The notes under the pieces were generated by a model. That model made no database searches. It was not told the origin of the DNA and saw nothing but the letters and a program-made list of their open reading frames with translations. This document shows positions 27,764-37,819 of a DNA stretch of 64,000 nucleotides, piece by piece (within the stretch, counting starts at the first letter, position 1; every line of letters begins with the position of its first letter). A program made the translations under genes and the position numbers. Origin of the DNA: Spirulina subsalsa PCC 9445 (GTDB taxonomy: Bacteria > Cyanobacteriota > Cyanobacteriia > Cyanobacteriales > Spirulinaceae); contig NZ_JH980292.1 of the NCBI RefSeq assembly GCF_000314005.1, forward strand, positions 3,880,121 to 3,944,120, in the 5' to 3' direction.

Positions 27764-29721
27764 GTTCCTCTTTAATGGGGGACTAAATTGAATGGAAACA
27801 AGGGGACTTAGCCCAATTCCTAGGAGACTTCTTCCCGTTCCTCTTTAATGGGGGACTAAATTGAATGGAAACACTTTTACCTTGCTCGTTCTTAGGAGGC
27901 TTGGAAAGGGTTCCTCTTTAATGGGGGACTAAATTGAATGGAAACTTCTTAATACTCTCACATATCATGGTTTGCCATCATGTTCCTCTTTAATGGGGGA
28001 CTAAATTGAATGGAAACTTGTCAATATATTTCACTACATCCTTTTTCTTGAACGGTTCCTCTTTAATGGGGGACTAAATTGAATGGAAACTCATCAGCGG
28101 GGCTTGCGTTTCGAGTATTTCTCGTACTAGTTCCTCTTTAATGGGGGACTAAATTGAATGGAAACAACACGCTGGAATATGCCGAAACGATCCACTCGAT
28201 CGTTCCTCTTTAATGGGGGACTAAATTGAATGGAAACAGTTCTCCGTAAGTAAAGAATACAGCTTGGTTCTCCCGTTCCTCTTTAATGGGGGACTAAATT
28301 GAATGGAAACCACGGGGCCATCTTTCATATCTGTTACAACTTTATAGTTCCTCTTTAATGGGGGACTAAATTGAATGGAAACTCAGGCAAGCTGGGGTTA
28401 GTACGCCTATTCGGGTAGTTCCTCTTTAATGGGGGACTAAATTGAATGGAAACCAGGAAATTCCCCTCAAATAGACCCTTATTTTTAGGGTTCCTCTTTA
28501 ATGGGGGACTAAATTGAATGGAAACTCACGGTCTACAATAGAGAGAACCTGCTGAGGCGCGCCCGTTCCTCTTTAATGGGGGACTAAATTGAATGGAAAC
28601 CCCGATAGTTGCGTAGGTGAATCTTGCCATTCTCAAGGGGTTCCTCTTTAATGGGGGACTAAATTGAATGGAAACTAAAAACGGTTCTGATGTTGCGATT
28701 ACTGCCAAACAACTTGTTCCTCTTTAATGGGGGACTAAATTGAATGGAAACTTGGATTGCCGACTGGAAGTTGAAATTGCTTTTTTGTTCCTCTTTAATG
28801 GGGGACTAAATTGAATGGAAACTACTAAGTCAGTAACATCAGAGACTTCCTCTGGGGTTAAGTTCCTCTTTAATGGGGGACTAAATTGAATGGAAACTTT
28901 TGTGACATATTGTTAAAGCCAAGGTTCTTCATTTATACCGTTCCTCTTTAATGGGGGACTAAATTGAATGGAAACTTTGATCCACATTACTTCTAATTTC
29001 TTTGGGAGGGAGTTCCTCTTTAATGGGGGACTAAATTGAATGGAAACTATCTTCGCTCTTATTCCATTACCCTCTATTTCAAGAAAGGTTCCTCTTTAAT
29101 GGGGGACTAAATTGAATGGAAACCCACTTCTGTCCGCGAACAACTACACTACCCCATGCCCAGTTCCTCTTTAATGGGGGACTAAATTGAATGGAAACAA
29201 CCCAAACATCTTCACATGGGCGTTGTACGCCTCGTGAAGGTTCCTCTTTAATGGGGGACTAAATTGAATGGAAACATCTTTAAAGTAGTCTTGTAAAGAT
29301 TTAATTGACAAGTTCCTCTTTAATGGGGGACTAAATTGAATGGAAACCTAACGATCACCTTTTGCTGATACAAGCCGATCAAGCTTTGTTCCTCTTTAAT
29401 GGGGGACTAAATTGAATGGAAACGTGCCGAGAGAGCTAGACAACTTGAAGGCGATCGTATTTGGTTCCTCTTTAATGGGGGACTAAATTGAATGGAAACA
29501 TCTCATCTTCCGATTCGGCTAGAATCTCTTGCCCGAGTTCCTCTTTAATGGGGGACTAAATTGAATGGAAACCTGTGATCTTTTGTCCTGCAAGCTCTTT
29601 CTTGTTAAAGTTCCTCTTTAATGGGGGACTAAATTGAATGGAAACGATGTTATTCCCGATAATTTCATTGTTCCATTCAACCTCTGTTCCTCTTTAATGG
29701 GGGACTAAATTGAATGGAAAC
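27764..29721 (+). CRISPR. CRISPR array, 27 repeats and 26 spacers
   Basis: The 36-bp repeat begins GTTCCTCTTTAATGGGGGAC and ends TAAATTGAATGGAAAC. I placed 27 copies, all identical as I read them, including the last. The 26 spacers are 35-42 bp. The 3' end ATGGAAAC is the expected 8-nt crRNA handle, so transcription runs rightward from the leader at 27585-27763. TTTAAT can pair with ATTGAA (one U-G wobble) around a 10-base loop, leaving TGGAAAC 3', consistent with Cas6-type cleavage at the stem base. The nearest cas genes are the I-D operon about 14 kb to the left. Confidence 0.98.
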
Positions 29722-29920
29722 CTTTCCTAGAGGGAAGTCGCAACAAAAACATCCCTACAGTTTTGGTTGAGGTAGTGGGTTGGGTGGGTTGAGAGGGGGC
29801 GATCGCCCTAGGCCCCCATCCATGACAAGCCTCAGAAATTTAGCTACAATCCCCACAGCACCACCCCCAACCCAGATCCACCAATGGTTAGTTAAAAACT
29901 AGACCTACCCCGCTCAACCT

Positions 29921-30244
29921 ATGTCAGTAATCCCCGTCCAAACAAAAGCCCAAGTCCTCGCTCTCCTTCAAGAACATCACCAAACATTACACAACTTTGG
30001 CGTTAAACGTTGTGGCATCTTGGGTTCATTTGTCCACGACCATGCAATTCACCCCCAAAGTGATGTTGATATCTTAGTCACCTTTGAACCAAACCAAAAA
30101 ACCTTTGATAACTTCATCCACTTATCTTTTTTCCTAGAAGATATTTTTGGTAGATCCGTCGATCTCATCACCATTGAATCCTTGAGTCCTTACATCAGGC
30201 CACACATTTTAAATGAGGTTGAATATGTCCCCATCGGCTCGTGA
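29921..30244 (+). CDS. MNT-domain nucleotidyltransferase antitoxin
   Basis: A 107-aa minimal nucleotidyltransferase. Gly35-Ser36 (ILGSFV) followed after ten residues by Asp48-Val-Asp50, and Asp81 in SVDLITIE, complete the GS-x10-DxD catalytic set. It overlaps the following HEPN gene by 20 bp, as MNT-HEPN pairs do. It lies 200 bp after the last CRISPR repeat. Sequence is unlike the mntA inside the cas operon, so the two are separate acquisitions. With its partner broken it may be an orphan antitoxin. Confidence 0.88.
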   Translation: MSVIPVQTKAQVLALLQEHHQTLHNFGVKRCGILGSFVHDHAIHPQSDVDILVTFEPNQKTFDNFIHLSFFLEDIFGRSVDLITIESLSPYIRPHILNEVEYVPIGS

Positions 30245-30443
30245 ATACCTACAACACATCTTGGATGAAACAACATACATGATGACAAACTCTGTTGATT
30301 TAAATAAAACAGAATTTCTGCAAAATGAAACCATAAAACGTGCCTATGTTCGTAGCATTGAAGTCATTGGCGAAGCCGTCAAACAATTGCCGGATGAATT
30401 GCGCCAAGAAGCGGACTATCGGTTACTGGGCAGAGCCAAGTAA
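30225..30443 (+). pseudogene. Truncated HEPN (DUF86) toxin
   Basis: From ATG 30225 (MSPSAREYLQHILDETTYMM) 72 residues follow the DUF86 pattern up to IEVIGEAVKQLPDELRQ. The family normally continues about 40 residues more with the catalytic R-x4-H motif; here it ends EADYRLLGRAK and stops. No matching continuation exists in other frames before the AbiE operator, so the 3' end was deleted. The toxin should be inactive. Confidence 0.8.
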
Positions 30444-30468
30444 CGAGGAATCCTCATGTCAGCCAATA

Positions 30469-30510
30469 TTGTCCAGTTTTTTAGTTAAAAAACTGGACAA
30501 CCTGCTAAAA
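30469..30510 (+). promoter_or_regulatory. Palindromic operator/promoter of the AbiE operon
   Basis: A near-continuous palindrome has 15-base arms starting TTGTCCAG and ending CTGGACAA (30469-30500), separated by GT. TAAAAT at 30505-30510 could be the -10 element, 34 bases before abiEi. AbiEi antitoxins of the Streptococcus type repress their own promoter by binding inverted repeats, so this is the likely operator. Confidence 0.7.
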
Positions 30511-30543
30511 TAGCCAAAAACATCATCAGCCATACCAATCACC

Positions 30544-31266
30544 ATGCCAGCCCCCCAAACTCCAAGCATCGCTTCACTGGTGCGTGAGCGCGTCACATCC
30601 CAGGGCGATAGCTATTGGCAAACCAAAGACTTCAACGACCTATCAGCCCCTAACGCTGTCACCAAAGCCCTCACCCGTTTAGCAAAAGACAATACCTTAA
30701 AGCGAGTGAGTAAAGGCATTTACTATCACCCTAAACCCACTCGCTTTGGCCCATCCCATCCCACCCAAGCAGGACTCCATCGCTTACTCAAAGACTATTA
30801 CATTTATCCAGCAGGTCTAAGCGCCGCTAACCTACTCGGATTCACCACCCAAAACGTGCCCGCTGGAGAATTTGCAACCACAGCCCGCAGCATTCCCCCT
30901 CGGATTTTGGGGCCAAAGGCAAAACTTCACGTCAATCGACCAGAAACCTGGAAAGAACTATCGAGTAAAGAAGCGGCAATTTTGGATATTATCCGCTGTG
31001 TTGGCCAATCCAGTGATTTATCACCAGAAGAAACCAAAGCCCTATTAATCCACCATATTAAAGCCGAAAACTGTTTCTCAAAATTCCTTAAAATTTCCGC
31101 CCACGAACCTCCCCATGTTCGAGCCATTTTAGGCGCGATCGGTCAAGAAATTGGGGTGAATTTTTCACAACTTAAACAACTTCGAGACAACATCAACCCG
31201 CTCACCCGCTTTAATTTTGGAAAACTGCGTACACTCTCCCATGCTTCTCAGTGGCAAGCGAAATGA
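30544..31266 (+). CDS. abiEi: AbiEi-like antitoxin/repressor
   Basis: A 240-aa protein with an N-terminal winged helix (SIASLVRERVTSQGDSYWQT...LTRLAKDNTLKRVSKGIYYH, residues 8-60) typical of AbiEi/DUF6088 antitoxins. A C-terminal neutralising domain follows with LSAANLLGFTTQNVP. It both blocks the AbiEii toxin and represses the operon through inverted repeats. Its stop overlaps the abiEii start as ATGA. It is located at the distal side of the CRISPR array. Confidence 0.88.
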   Translation: MPAPQTPSIASLVRERVTSQGDSYWQTKDFNDLSAPNAVTKALTRLAKDNTLKRVSKGIYYHPKPTRFGPSHPTQAGLHRLLKDYYIYPAGLSAANLLGFTTQNVPAGEFATTARSIPPRILGPKAKLHVNRPETWKELSSKEAAILDIIRCVGQSSDLSPEETKALLIHHIKAENCFSKFLKISAHEPPHVRAILGAIGQEIGVNFSQLKQLRDNINPLTRFNFGKLRTLSHASQWQAK

Positions 31267-32225
31267 AATTATTTAAACATCCTGATTTTCGAGATTTAAT
31301 CAATGCGACCGTTGCCCACTTTTCACAACGCCCATTGACCGAAGAAATTGTTGAGAAAGACTACTACATCACCGAAGCACTGCGGATCATCGCCAATCAT
31401 TCTCCAGATCAGGTTATTTTCAAAGGAGGTACAAGCTTATCTAAAGGCTGGGATCTCATTCAGCGATTCTCTGAAGATATTGATCTATTCTTGGATAAAA
31501 GCAAGTTCAAGCCAGAATTATCCAAAAATAAAACCAATAATTATCTGAAAAGTTTGAAAACCATAGTTGAAGATGATGAAGCATTTACTTGGAAGAGAAC
31601 AGTGAATTCAGAAAAATGTAAACATCGCTCTGATGAATTTGAGTATCAATCCTGTATCGACGAAGGCTTAAATAGTTTGTCGAATACTATTTTGTTAGAA
31701 ATAGGAACTCGAAGCGGTAACTTTCCGATTGAAAAGCGAGCAATCTGCTCCTATATTGTGCGTTTTTTACAAGAAACTGAAATGACACTGAATGCAGAAG
31801 ATGAATCTTCTTTTGATATCAATGCCCTTCACTTTAAGCGCACCTTTGTTGAAAAATTATTTATTGTTCACAACAAAATTACTGCTGTTGGAGATCGCCT
31901 AGAAAACTTGAATGATCGAGATGTTCGCCACTTTTATGATCTCTATCAGCTTTCCAAAGAGCCGGACGTAATCAATCTTCTGAAATCCAATGATTATGCA
32001 AAAATACGGGAAGATTGCGCTCGGATCAGTCAGGAAAATTTTGCCCAAACTACTGCCGAACTGCTTCCCAATTTTGCTGATAGTCCAGCACTTTTTCCAA
32101 CGGGTGATGTTGCCGAGCAACTCAAAAAACGCTATCAACAACAGTGTAACCTTCTCTGTTATGGGGACTATCCAGCCTGGGATGCTGTGCAGACTCAACT
32201 GTCATCATTAAAAGAGTGGCTCTGA
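31263..32225 (+). CDS. abiEii: AbiEii nucleotidyltransferase toxin
   Basis: 320 aa from ATG 31263; an earlier in-frame start would overlap abiEi more. Motif I is Gly55-Gly56-Thr-Ser58 in FKGGTSLSK, with Glu71-Asp72-Ile-Asp74 as the metal site. KRTFVEKLFIVH and RDVRHFYDLYQL are the later conserved motifs of the DUF1814/AbiEii family. These toxins are GTP-binding nucleotidyltransferases acting in abortive phage infection. Reading frame is complete. Confidence 0.92.
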   Translation: MKLFKHPDFRDLINATVAHFSQRPLTEEIVEKDYYITEALRIIANHSPDQVIFKGGTSLSKGWDLIQRFSEDIDLFLDKSKFKPELSKNKTNNYLKSLKTIVEDDEAFTWKRTVNSEKCKHRSDEFEYQSCIDEGLNSLSNTILLEIGTRSGNFPIEKRAICSYIVRFLQETEMTLNAEDESSFDINALHFKRTFVEKLFIVHNKITAVGDRLENLNDRDVRHFYDLYQLSKEPDVINLLKSNDYAKIREDCARISQENFAQTTAELLPNFADSPALFPTGDVAEQLKKRYQQQCNLLCYGDYPAWDAVQTQLSSLKEWL

Positions 32226-32399
32226 AACAAAAAGATAGCTGCTTCAAATAAAGACTCAAATAGAGCAACGGCTGACTCAATAACCCCCCCTCATGGAGCA
32301 ACAATACCAGCACAAAAAGCCCCCCATTGCACAGAGACTCAACAGGGAGAGTAGAAGTCAACCCCCCTTGACCCCTACTCATCCCCCCAAGCCTTCAGA

Positions 32400-33371
32400 T
32401 CAGCCCAAAAACTTCCCCATCTGGCGGAACTTGAGATAACGCTGCTCCCGCCGTTGTTCAGGACTTAAACCAAACAACTCCTCCAAATTGCTAATCAGAG
32501 CATTTTTCAAAATCGCCGCCGCCCCCAGAGGATCCGCATGAGCGCCATTAGACGGCTCCGGTAGGATTTGGTCTAAAATCCCCAACTCCTTGAGATCCCG
32601 CGCCGTAATCTTCAACGCCGAGGCCGCTTGAGGCCCCTTGGCCGCATCCTTCCAGAGAATCGCCGCACAAGCTTCAGGAGTAGCCACCGTATAAACTGCG
32701 TGTTCAAACATCAAAATGCGATCGCCTACCCCAATCCCCAAAGCACCACCGGATCCCCCCTCCCCAATCACAGTACAGAGAATAGGAACATCAAACTTAA
32801 ACATCTCCCGGAGATTATAGGCGATCGCCTCCCCCTGTCCCAACTCCTCCGCTTCCACCCCAGCCCAAGCCCCCGGGGTATCAATAAACGTGAGAATCGG
32901 CATCCGAAACTGATTGGCGTGTTCCATCAAACGCAACGCCTTGCGATAGCCCCCCGGGGAAGCCATGCCAAAATTCCGCGCTACATTATCCTTCGTATCC
33001 CGTCCCTTTTGATGCCCCAACATCACCACCGGAATCCCGTCCAAGCGCGCCACACCGCCCACCAAAGCCGGATCATCACTTCCCCCGCGATCGCCATGTA
33101 ACTCAAACCACTCCTCACTAATCGCCTGAATATAATCCAACGTCGAAGGGCGACGGGGATGGCGCGCCAACTGGAGACGCTGAGACGGCGTGAGCGTGCT
33201 AAAAATCTCCGTCCTCAACTGATCCGCCTTCGCCTCCAGTTCCCGAATCTGCTCACTCACATCCACATTATTCTCCTGCGCCAACTCCCGAATTTGATCA
33301 ATCCGGGCTTCCAGTTCACACAGAGGCTTTTCAAAATCCAGCAGAAAGGGTCGAGATTTAGGAGTAGACAT
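32400..33371 (-). CDS. accA: Acetyl-CoA carboxylase carboxyltransferase subunit alpha
   Basis: A 323-aa Acc[39 protein letters not shown] and [20 protein letters not shown] are the family landmarks; the latter two form the biotin/CoA-binding crotonase-type core. With AccD it transfers carboxyl to acetyl-CoA for malonyl-CoA. It lies 36 bp downstream of the acyl-ACP reductase gene, the gene order typical of alkane-making cyanobacteria. Confidence 0.97.
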   Translation of the reverse strand: MSTPKSRPFLLDFEKPLCELEARIDQIRELAQENNVDVSEQIRELEAKADQLRTEIFSTLTPSQRLQLARHPRRPSTLDYIQAISEEWFELHGDRGGSDDPALVGGVARLDGIPVVMLGHQKGRDTKDNVARNFGMASPGGYRKALRLMEHANQFRMPILTFIDTPGAWAGVEAEELGQGEAIAYNLREMFKFDVPILCTVIGEGGSGGALGIGVGDRILMFEHAVYTVATPEACAAILWKDAAKGPQAASALKITARDLKELGILDQILPEPSNGAHADPLGAAAILKNALISNLEELFGLSPEQRREQRYLKFRQMGKFLG

Positions 33372-33407
33372 AGCTGAGTCGGAGAAAGGGCAAGAAAACG
33401 AGGAATT

Positions 33408-34430
33408 TTAGAAATGTAAGAGCGGCTTAAAGCCGTGTTTAACAGAAGCTGCGCCGATTTGCTCCATTTTTTGCACCGTGATTTGATTGCGCCCCCAGGA
33501 GAAATTCGTATGCCATTGTTCAAATTCCAATAACATCGCCTCCGCAAAACAGGCGAACAATTGACGATCCGGAACATCCATCTCGACAATTTCCATAATC
33601 TTCCACTGAATATCCAGAGCGTGTTCCACAATCCCCCCTTTCAGCACATGAACACCGGGCTGTTGTAACTGACTATCGAGGTTTTTAGGATAGCCCCCAT
33701 CAATCAACAAACAGGGATTTTTCAACGGAATGCTACTAATATCCACCCCTCGCGGCATACTGGCCACCCAGACCACAATATCCGCCAGAGGTAACGCCTC
33801 CTCCAGTCCCAAAATTTTCCCCCGTCCTAATTCCCCTTGCAGGGCTTGTAAACGCTCTTGATCTCGCGCAATCAGCAGTAAATCCTGCACCTCAGTATTT
33901 TGATCCAGCCAACGACAGACCGCGCTCCCAATATCCCCCGTCGCCCCACAGACGGCCACCGTCGCCTGAGCTAGATCCATCCCCAACTGAGCGGACATCT
34001 GTTCCACTTGCCGACAGATAATATAAGCCGTGTGGGTGTTCCCCGTGGTGAAACGCCCAAAATCCAGTTCTACATCCCGCACCTGTTTATTTTCTTTCAG
34101 GTTGAAATTCTCAAAAACAATAGAGGAAAATCCACCCAGGGCGGTAATATCAACGCCATTTTTCTGGGCTGTGGCCATCGCGTTTAAAATCTTGCGAATC
34201 GCCGCCTTAATCCGCCGTTGAGAGAGCATTTCCGGCAGAAAACAGGACTCAATATATTTTCCTTGAATGACCTGTCCCGTGAGACTGGTCACGGTAATCT
34301 CATCCACAATCTGCGGGGGGGCAGAACACCAAAAATCTAACCCTTGGTCGCCATACTCCGGATATCCGAGTTGATGAGCTACGGCCTGGGCGTGTTCAAG
34401 ACTTGTCAAGTGACCAATAAGACCAAACAT
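33408..34430 (-). CDS. aar: Long-chain acyl-[ACP] reductase (AAR)
   Basis: A 340-aa enzyme reducing fatty acyl-ACP to the aldehyde used by ADO. The NADPH-binding loop is GATGDIGS (162-169). Cys294 in LFACFAEAM matches the active-site cysteine position of Synechococcus AAR exactly. Start [15 protein letters not shown] is standard. It lies between ado and accA, all on the minus strand. Confidence 0.96.
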   Translation of the reverse strand: MFGLIGHLTSLEHAQAVAHQLGYPEYGDQGLDFWCSAPPQIVDEITVTSLTGQVIQGKYIESCFLPEMLSQRRIKAAIRKILNAMATAQKNGVDITALGGFSSIVFENFNLKENKQVRDVELDFGRFTTGNTHTAYIICRQVEQMSAQLGMDLAQATVAVCGATGDIGSAVCRWLDQNTEVQDLLLIARDQERLQALQGELGRGKILGLEEALPLADIVVWVASMPRGVDISSIPLKNPCLLIDGGYPKNLDSQLQQPGVHVLKGGIVEHALDIQWKIMEIVEMDVPDRQLFACFAEAMLLEFEQWHTNFSWGRNQITVQKMEQIGAASVKHGFKPLLHF

Positions 34431-34842
34431 TAGAGAATTGCGTTAAACCTTAAATTAGGGCGGATAGTAGAATAGAAGGCCAAGAAAAAGTTAAGACTGT
34501 TAATGATAGTACCAAAGTCGGTGTCTGGTGTCAGCTAATCAGGAGAGAGAAAATGGGGAATAGGGAACAGGGAATGGGGAACAGGGGAGAGGGGGGAGGG
34601 GGAGAGGGGGAGCAGGGGAGCAGGGGAGCAGGGGAGCAGGGGAATAGTGGCTAGTGAATGGCAAAAACTCTTTTATTTTAGGGAACAGGGAACAGGGAAC
34701 AGGGGGGGAGAGTTCCCGGACTCCCGACTCCCCATTCCCGATTCCCGACTCCCCATTCCCCCTGTTCCCTATCCCCCAAAACAAACCAGACCGCCCCCTT
34801 GGGAGCGGCTTGGTTTGCTGTTTTTGGGCAATCCGGCAAGGA
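34431..34842. other. Repeat-filled gap between ado and aar, with a terminator
   Basis: The gap holds GGGGAGCA octamers (about 34590-34643), GGGAACA repeats and CCCGACT heptamers (to about 34760), but no gene. Nearest to ado a hairpin, CAAACCAGACCGCC (34782-34795) with GCGGCTTGGTTTG (34805-34817), is followed on the minus strand by GTTTTGG and should terminate ado. It separates ado from aar-accA transcription. Confidence 0.75.
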
Positions 34843-35538
34843 TTAGGCCGCCGTTAAACCATAGGCGGACATTTTCATGATTTCGCGGGTAGAAAAACCA
34901 ATATTCGCCAAAGCTTCCCCATAGCTAATCATAAAATCCTCAACCAGCGCTTCTTTTTCCATGCCCAGGACTTTGGCATCTTTTTCCACTTGGTTAAGCA
35001 TTTTCCACACCAGAGGCAGATTTTCCCGATTAGCCGCCTCTAATTCGGCCTTAGACTCTTCAAAATGGGCTTTGAGCCACTCTTCCCCAAAATTGAGGTG
35101 TTTGTATTCGTCCTTGACCACCCCTTCCGTAATTTTGCGGGCAAAGGGATCCGCCACCGGGATATAGATATTGTAGGCGGCGATCGCAAACGCCTCAATA
35201 ATCAACGACTGAATCAGGAAACAAGTCACGATGTTGCCATTGTCATAGGCCGTTTTAAAATTCCCATGCAGTTGGGAAAAATATTCCTCAGCAAAAGCCA
35301 TGTCAGGCGTGACACTCAGATTGTTGCCACAAGCTTGAAAGCCCTTCTTGTGACGATTCTCCATTTTGGCCAAGGTGATCAATTCGTCCTTGTGTTCCGG
35401 GAGCATTTCGCCCATACTCAAGTAATTGTTATAGGCCTCTTGTTCTCCTTCAATCACAATAGCGTTGATGCGACTATAAGCGTCTTTGTAAATTTCGCTA
35501 CTAAAATCTTGTTCTGAACGGACGGCAACTTCTGGCAT
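34843..35538 (-). CDS. ado: Aldehyde-deformylating oxygenase (ADO)
   Basis: A 231-aa ferritin-like di-iron enzyme that converts fatty aldehydes to alkanes plus formate. All six metal ligands are in their standard positions: Glu32, Glu60, His63, Glu115, Glu144 and His147. With aar and accA downstream this is the complete two-step cyanobacterial alkane pathway next to its malonyl-CoA source. Confidence 0.98.
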   Translation of the reverse strand: MPEVAVRSEQDFSSEIYKDAYSRINAIVIEGEQEAYNNYLSMGEMLPEHKDELITLAKMENRHKKGFQACGNNLSVTPDMAFAEEYFSQLHGNFKTAYDNGNIVTCFLIQSLIIEAFAIAAYNIYIPVADPFARKITEGVVKDEYKHLNFGEEWLKAHFEESKAELEAANRENLPLVWKMLNQVEKDAKVLGMEKEALVEDFMISYGEALANIGFSTREIMKMSAYGLTAA

Positions 35539-35860
35539 AGGTTGGATGATCTCCTAATAATTTCAATGTCTTTGAGGTCAATATAGACGACCTCGCGGTT
35601 GTTATTCGCCGCTTTGGGTTGAACTCCCCCTAGGGGCATAGTTTCAGGATAAGGTGCTTTTCTTGTACTCTTCCTGAAAGGATTTCGTTATCTATCCTAC
35701 GATGGAACTCTGATTCCCGATCCGAGGATAGCGTATTTAGGGAATTAGGCCATCTTGACCCGCTCAGGAAGTCAAGGCATCGCGAATCGGGAAAATGTGG
35801 TTATCTTCAATCGTGAATATCCCATAGATAGTGTTTTCAAATTGATTAAACGCTATACAT
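35539..35860. other. ado upstream region; no gene found
   Basis: No supported gene. A minus-strand frame from about 35858 to 35767 encodes CIAFNQFENTIYGIFTIEDN before a stop and is cut at its 5' side by the MITE. It might be the tail of a disrupted gene, but I do not recognise it. Confidence 0.35.
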
Positions 35861-36023
35861 AGGGTCTGCTGAATAACACGCCTATGCTAGGCTCAACAAG
35901 GGAACAGGGAACTCTTAACAGGGAACAGATCATCTAAAACTGGCACGATTGCCTATTCCCGACTCCCGACTCCCGACTCCCGACTCCCGATTCCCCAACT
36001 TTCGGACTTATTCAGCAAGCCCT
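35861..36023 (+). mobile_element. 163-bp MITE, copy A
   Basis: Ends are AGGGTCTGCTGAATAA and TTATTCAGCAAGCCCT, imperfect inverted repeats (14 of 16). ACAT flanks both sides (35857-35860 and 36024-36027) as a 4-bp target duplication. The interior has GGGAACA and CCCGACT repeats and no coding capacity. Copy B at 63735-63897 is its reverse complement with a single difference seen. Confidence 0.9.
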
Positions 36024-36147
36024 ACATAGGGCTTGACAGCCCTTGTGGGTTAGTTACAAGCCCCATCCCGCAAGTGGAGTGGGGCAGTTGACCAAGGCAA
36101 GTAACGTCGGTAAACCAAGAATCTCCCCACTTCTAGGGCCGAGAGTC

Positions 36148-37122
36148 TCACAGACGATGTAAAGCCATTTGAGCTAGGTTAAACTCTTCCTCTAGCTCAA
36201 ACAAAGTCGGTATTTTTCCAGATCCCTGAGCGAGATATTGGCCAATGATTTGCCCGACGAATTTAGCCAATTGAACAGGAACGGCATTGCCAATCATTTG
36301 TTCTAAATCGGTTTTAGTCCCTTCCCAACTAAAAGACGCTGGAAAGGTTTGTAAATAACTCCTTTCTTGAGTGGTTAGAGGGCGAATTTGACTTAAATCA
36401 ATGTTTTGAGGATCACAGGAATTGAGCTTATATCCTTTGGGTAGCGGACGATTAACCCCGCGAATGGTTGGACTGGGTTCATCAATGGAAAAAATGCCTC
36501 GCCGATTGTAGTTTCTTGGATGACGATAATAGAAAGCAATGCCCAGACGATCTCCTAAATAATCCCGAATGGTCATAGGTTTATCGGACAAGTTTTGCTT
36601 AAAGAGATCATTGAGTTGGTTGTGTTTATCGTCTAAATGACCGATTAAAAAAAATCGTGTTCTCGCTTGGGGAACACCACAATAGGAAGCCTCTAAAATC
36701 ACAGAAGAAATCCCGTAGCCAGTTTCTATAAATTTGTCAATAACTTGTTTAAGAATCTTAGCTTTTTTGATTTGCGGAACATTTTCCATGACAAACCAAT
36801 GGGGCTTAACCTCACAAACAATATTAGCAAAACTATAGGTTAAACTCGCCCTCCCTAATGCAGGATTGCGTTTTCCGGCACTGGAAAAGTCTTGACAAGG
36901 GGGGCCACCCATGATTAGGTCGGGTTGGATCTCTGAAATGATGGCACTCGCTTCTTTTTCTTGACGGAGATCCATTAAAAAGCTAGGGTGTTTAAAGTTT
37001 TTCCGGTACACATTAACAGCAGAATCCCAATGATCGAAAGCTTGGCAGACTTCAAAACCTGCTTGTTGGAAGCCTAAAGAAAAGCCACCACATCCTGAGA
37101 ATAAATCGACACATTTCAACAT
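36148..37122 (-). CDS. DNA (cytosine-5-)-methyltransferase
   Basis: A 324-aa C5 methyltransferase with motifs in order: I DLFSGCGGFSLGF, IV GGPPCQDFSSAG with the catalytic Cys, VI ENVP, VIII ARTRFFLIG, the target-recognition stretch and motif IX-X in QMIGNAVPVQLA. It begins directly after the stop of a broken restriction gene (TAG-ATG), so it is the surviving half of a type II R-M system. If the partner is HindVP-like, the site may be GRCGYC; that is inference. Confidence 0.93.
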   Translation of the reverse strand: MLKCVDLFSGCGGFSLGFQQAGFEVCQAFDHWDSAVNVYRKNFKHPSFLMDLRQEKEASAIISEIQPDLIMGGPPCQDFSSAGKRNPALGRASLTYSFANIVCEVKPHWFVMENVPQIKKAKILKQVIDKFIETGYGISSVILEASYCGVPQARTRFFLIGHLDDKHNQLNDLFKQNLSDKPMTIRDYLGDRLGIAFYYRHPRNYNRRGIFSIDEPSPTIRGVNRPLPKGYKLNSCDPQNIDLSQIRPLTTQERSYLQTFPASFSWEGTKTDLEQMIGNAVPVQLAKFVGQIIGQYLAQGSGKIPTLFELEEEFNLAQMALHRL

Positions 37123-37708
37123 CTAAAATAACTCCGGTGAGTTACAAATGATAGCATCAAATCTCCGTTCTGGACTGAGGAGATGCTGACCTCCTCCCAG
37201 TATAATATTTTTAATCTCGTCTTTTTTGATTCGGGGAGTAGTTAATCTATCACATCTCATGAATTTATTTGTCATTGTGCCAGATGCGGCAAATGCCTTG
37301 TCATTTTTAGTATTGTAAGAGAGGGAATCAATGATAAATTGATAATCAAATTGTCCCTGTTGTTTGATATCTAGCAGCATTTTATATAACCAAATTGCAG
37401 TTCGCACTTGACGGGATATTTTATGAAAATTATTAAGTGCAAGTTCTGTAATCAAAAAGACGAAAGCTGCATCACTCCAAAAAAATATGTCAAGGCAATG
37501 ATAAGCTAATTATGGAAATTTGACCGTGAGTAAATTTTTTATGTTGAATTTTAAGGTAATTAGCCGGAATTTCTTTAAAATCTAGATAGCAACAAAGAGC
37601 GGCAGGGAAGGATGAATTAAATTGATTCTTGCCCCAATATTTTTTGAGAGAAAAGTCTCGATTGGAATATTTCAATCCAAAAAGTTTGGGTGTTGTGAAG
37701 TTGGTCAT
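37123..37708 (-). pseudogene. HindVP-like type II restriction endonuclease, internally deleted
   Basis: The N-terminal piece (37708-37490, 72 aa) reads LFGLKYSNRDFSLKKYWGKN and NQFNSSFPAALCCYL, as in HindVP/HgiDI enzymes. It ends at a stop near 37490. In another frame the text resumes as DIFFWSDAAFVFLITELALN and continues to LLSPERRFDAIICNSPELF, the family C-terminus. About 182 aa remain of roughly 360, so the middle is deleted with a frame change at the junction. Family assignment is from memory of these motifs. Confidence 0.65.
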
Positions 37709-37819
37709 TTTTTAGTTAATCCAAACCTTGACCTATCTAGATGATGGCTTATCTGCCCTATCCCATAATAGTAGAATTCCGGGAGAGGGGGAAGAATCCA
37801 AGGAGCAACAAAATTTTCT

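Noticed and set aside
28526-28708. 60-codon frame inside the CRISPR array
   Set aside because: It is made from repeats and spacers of the array.
35767-35858. Short minus-strand frame next to MITE copy A
   Set aside because: Encodes about 30 residues ending IRDALTS. It may be the tail of a gene cut by the MITE, but I recognise no family and no upstream part past the MITE.
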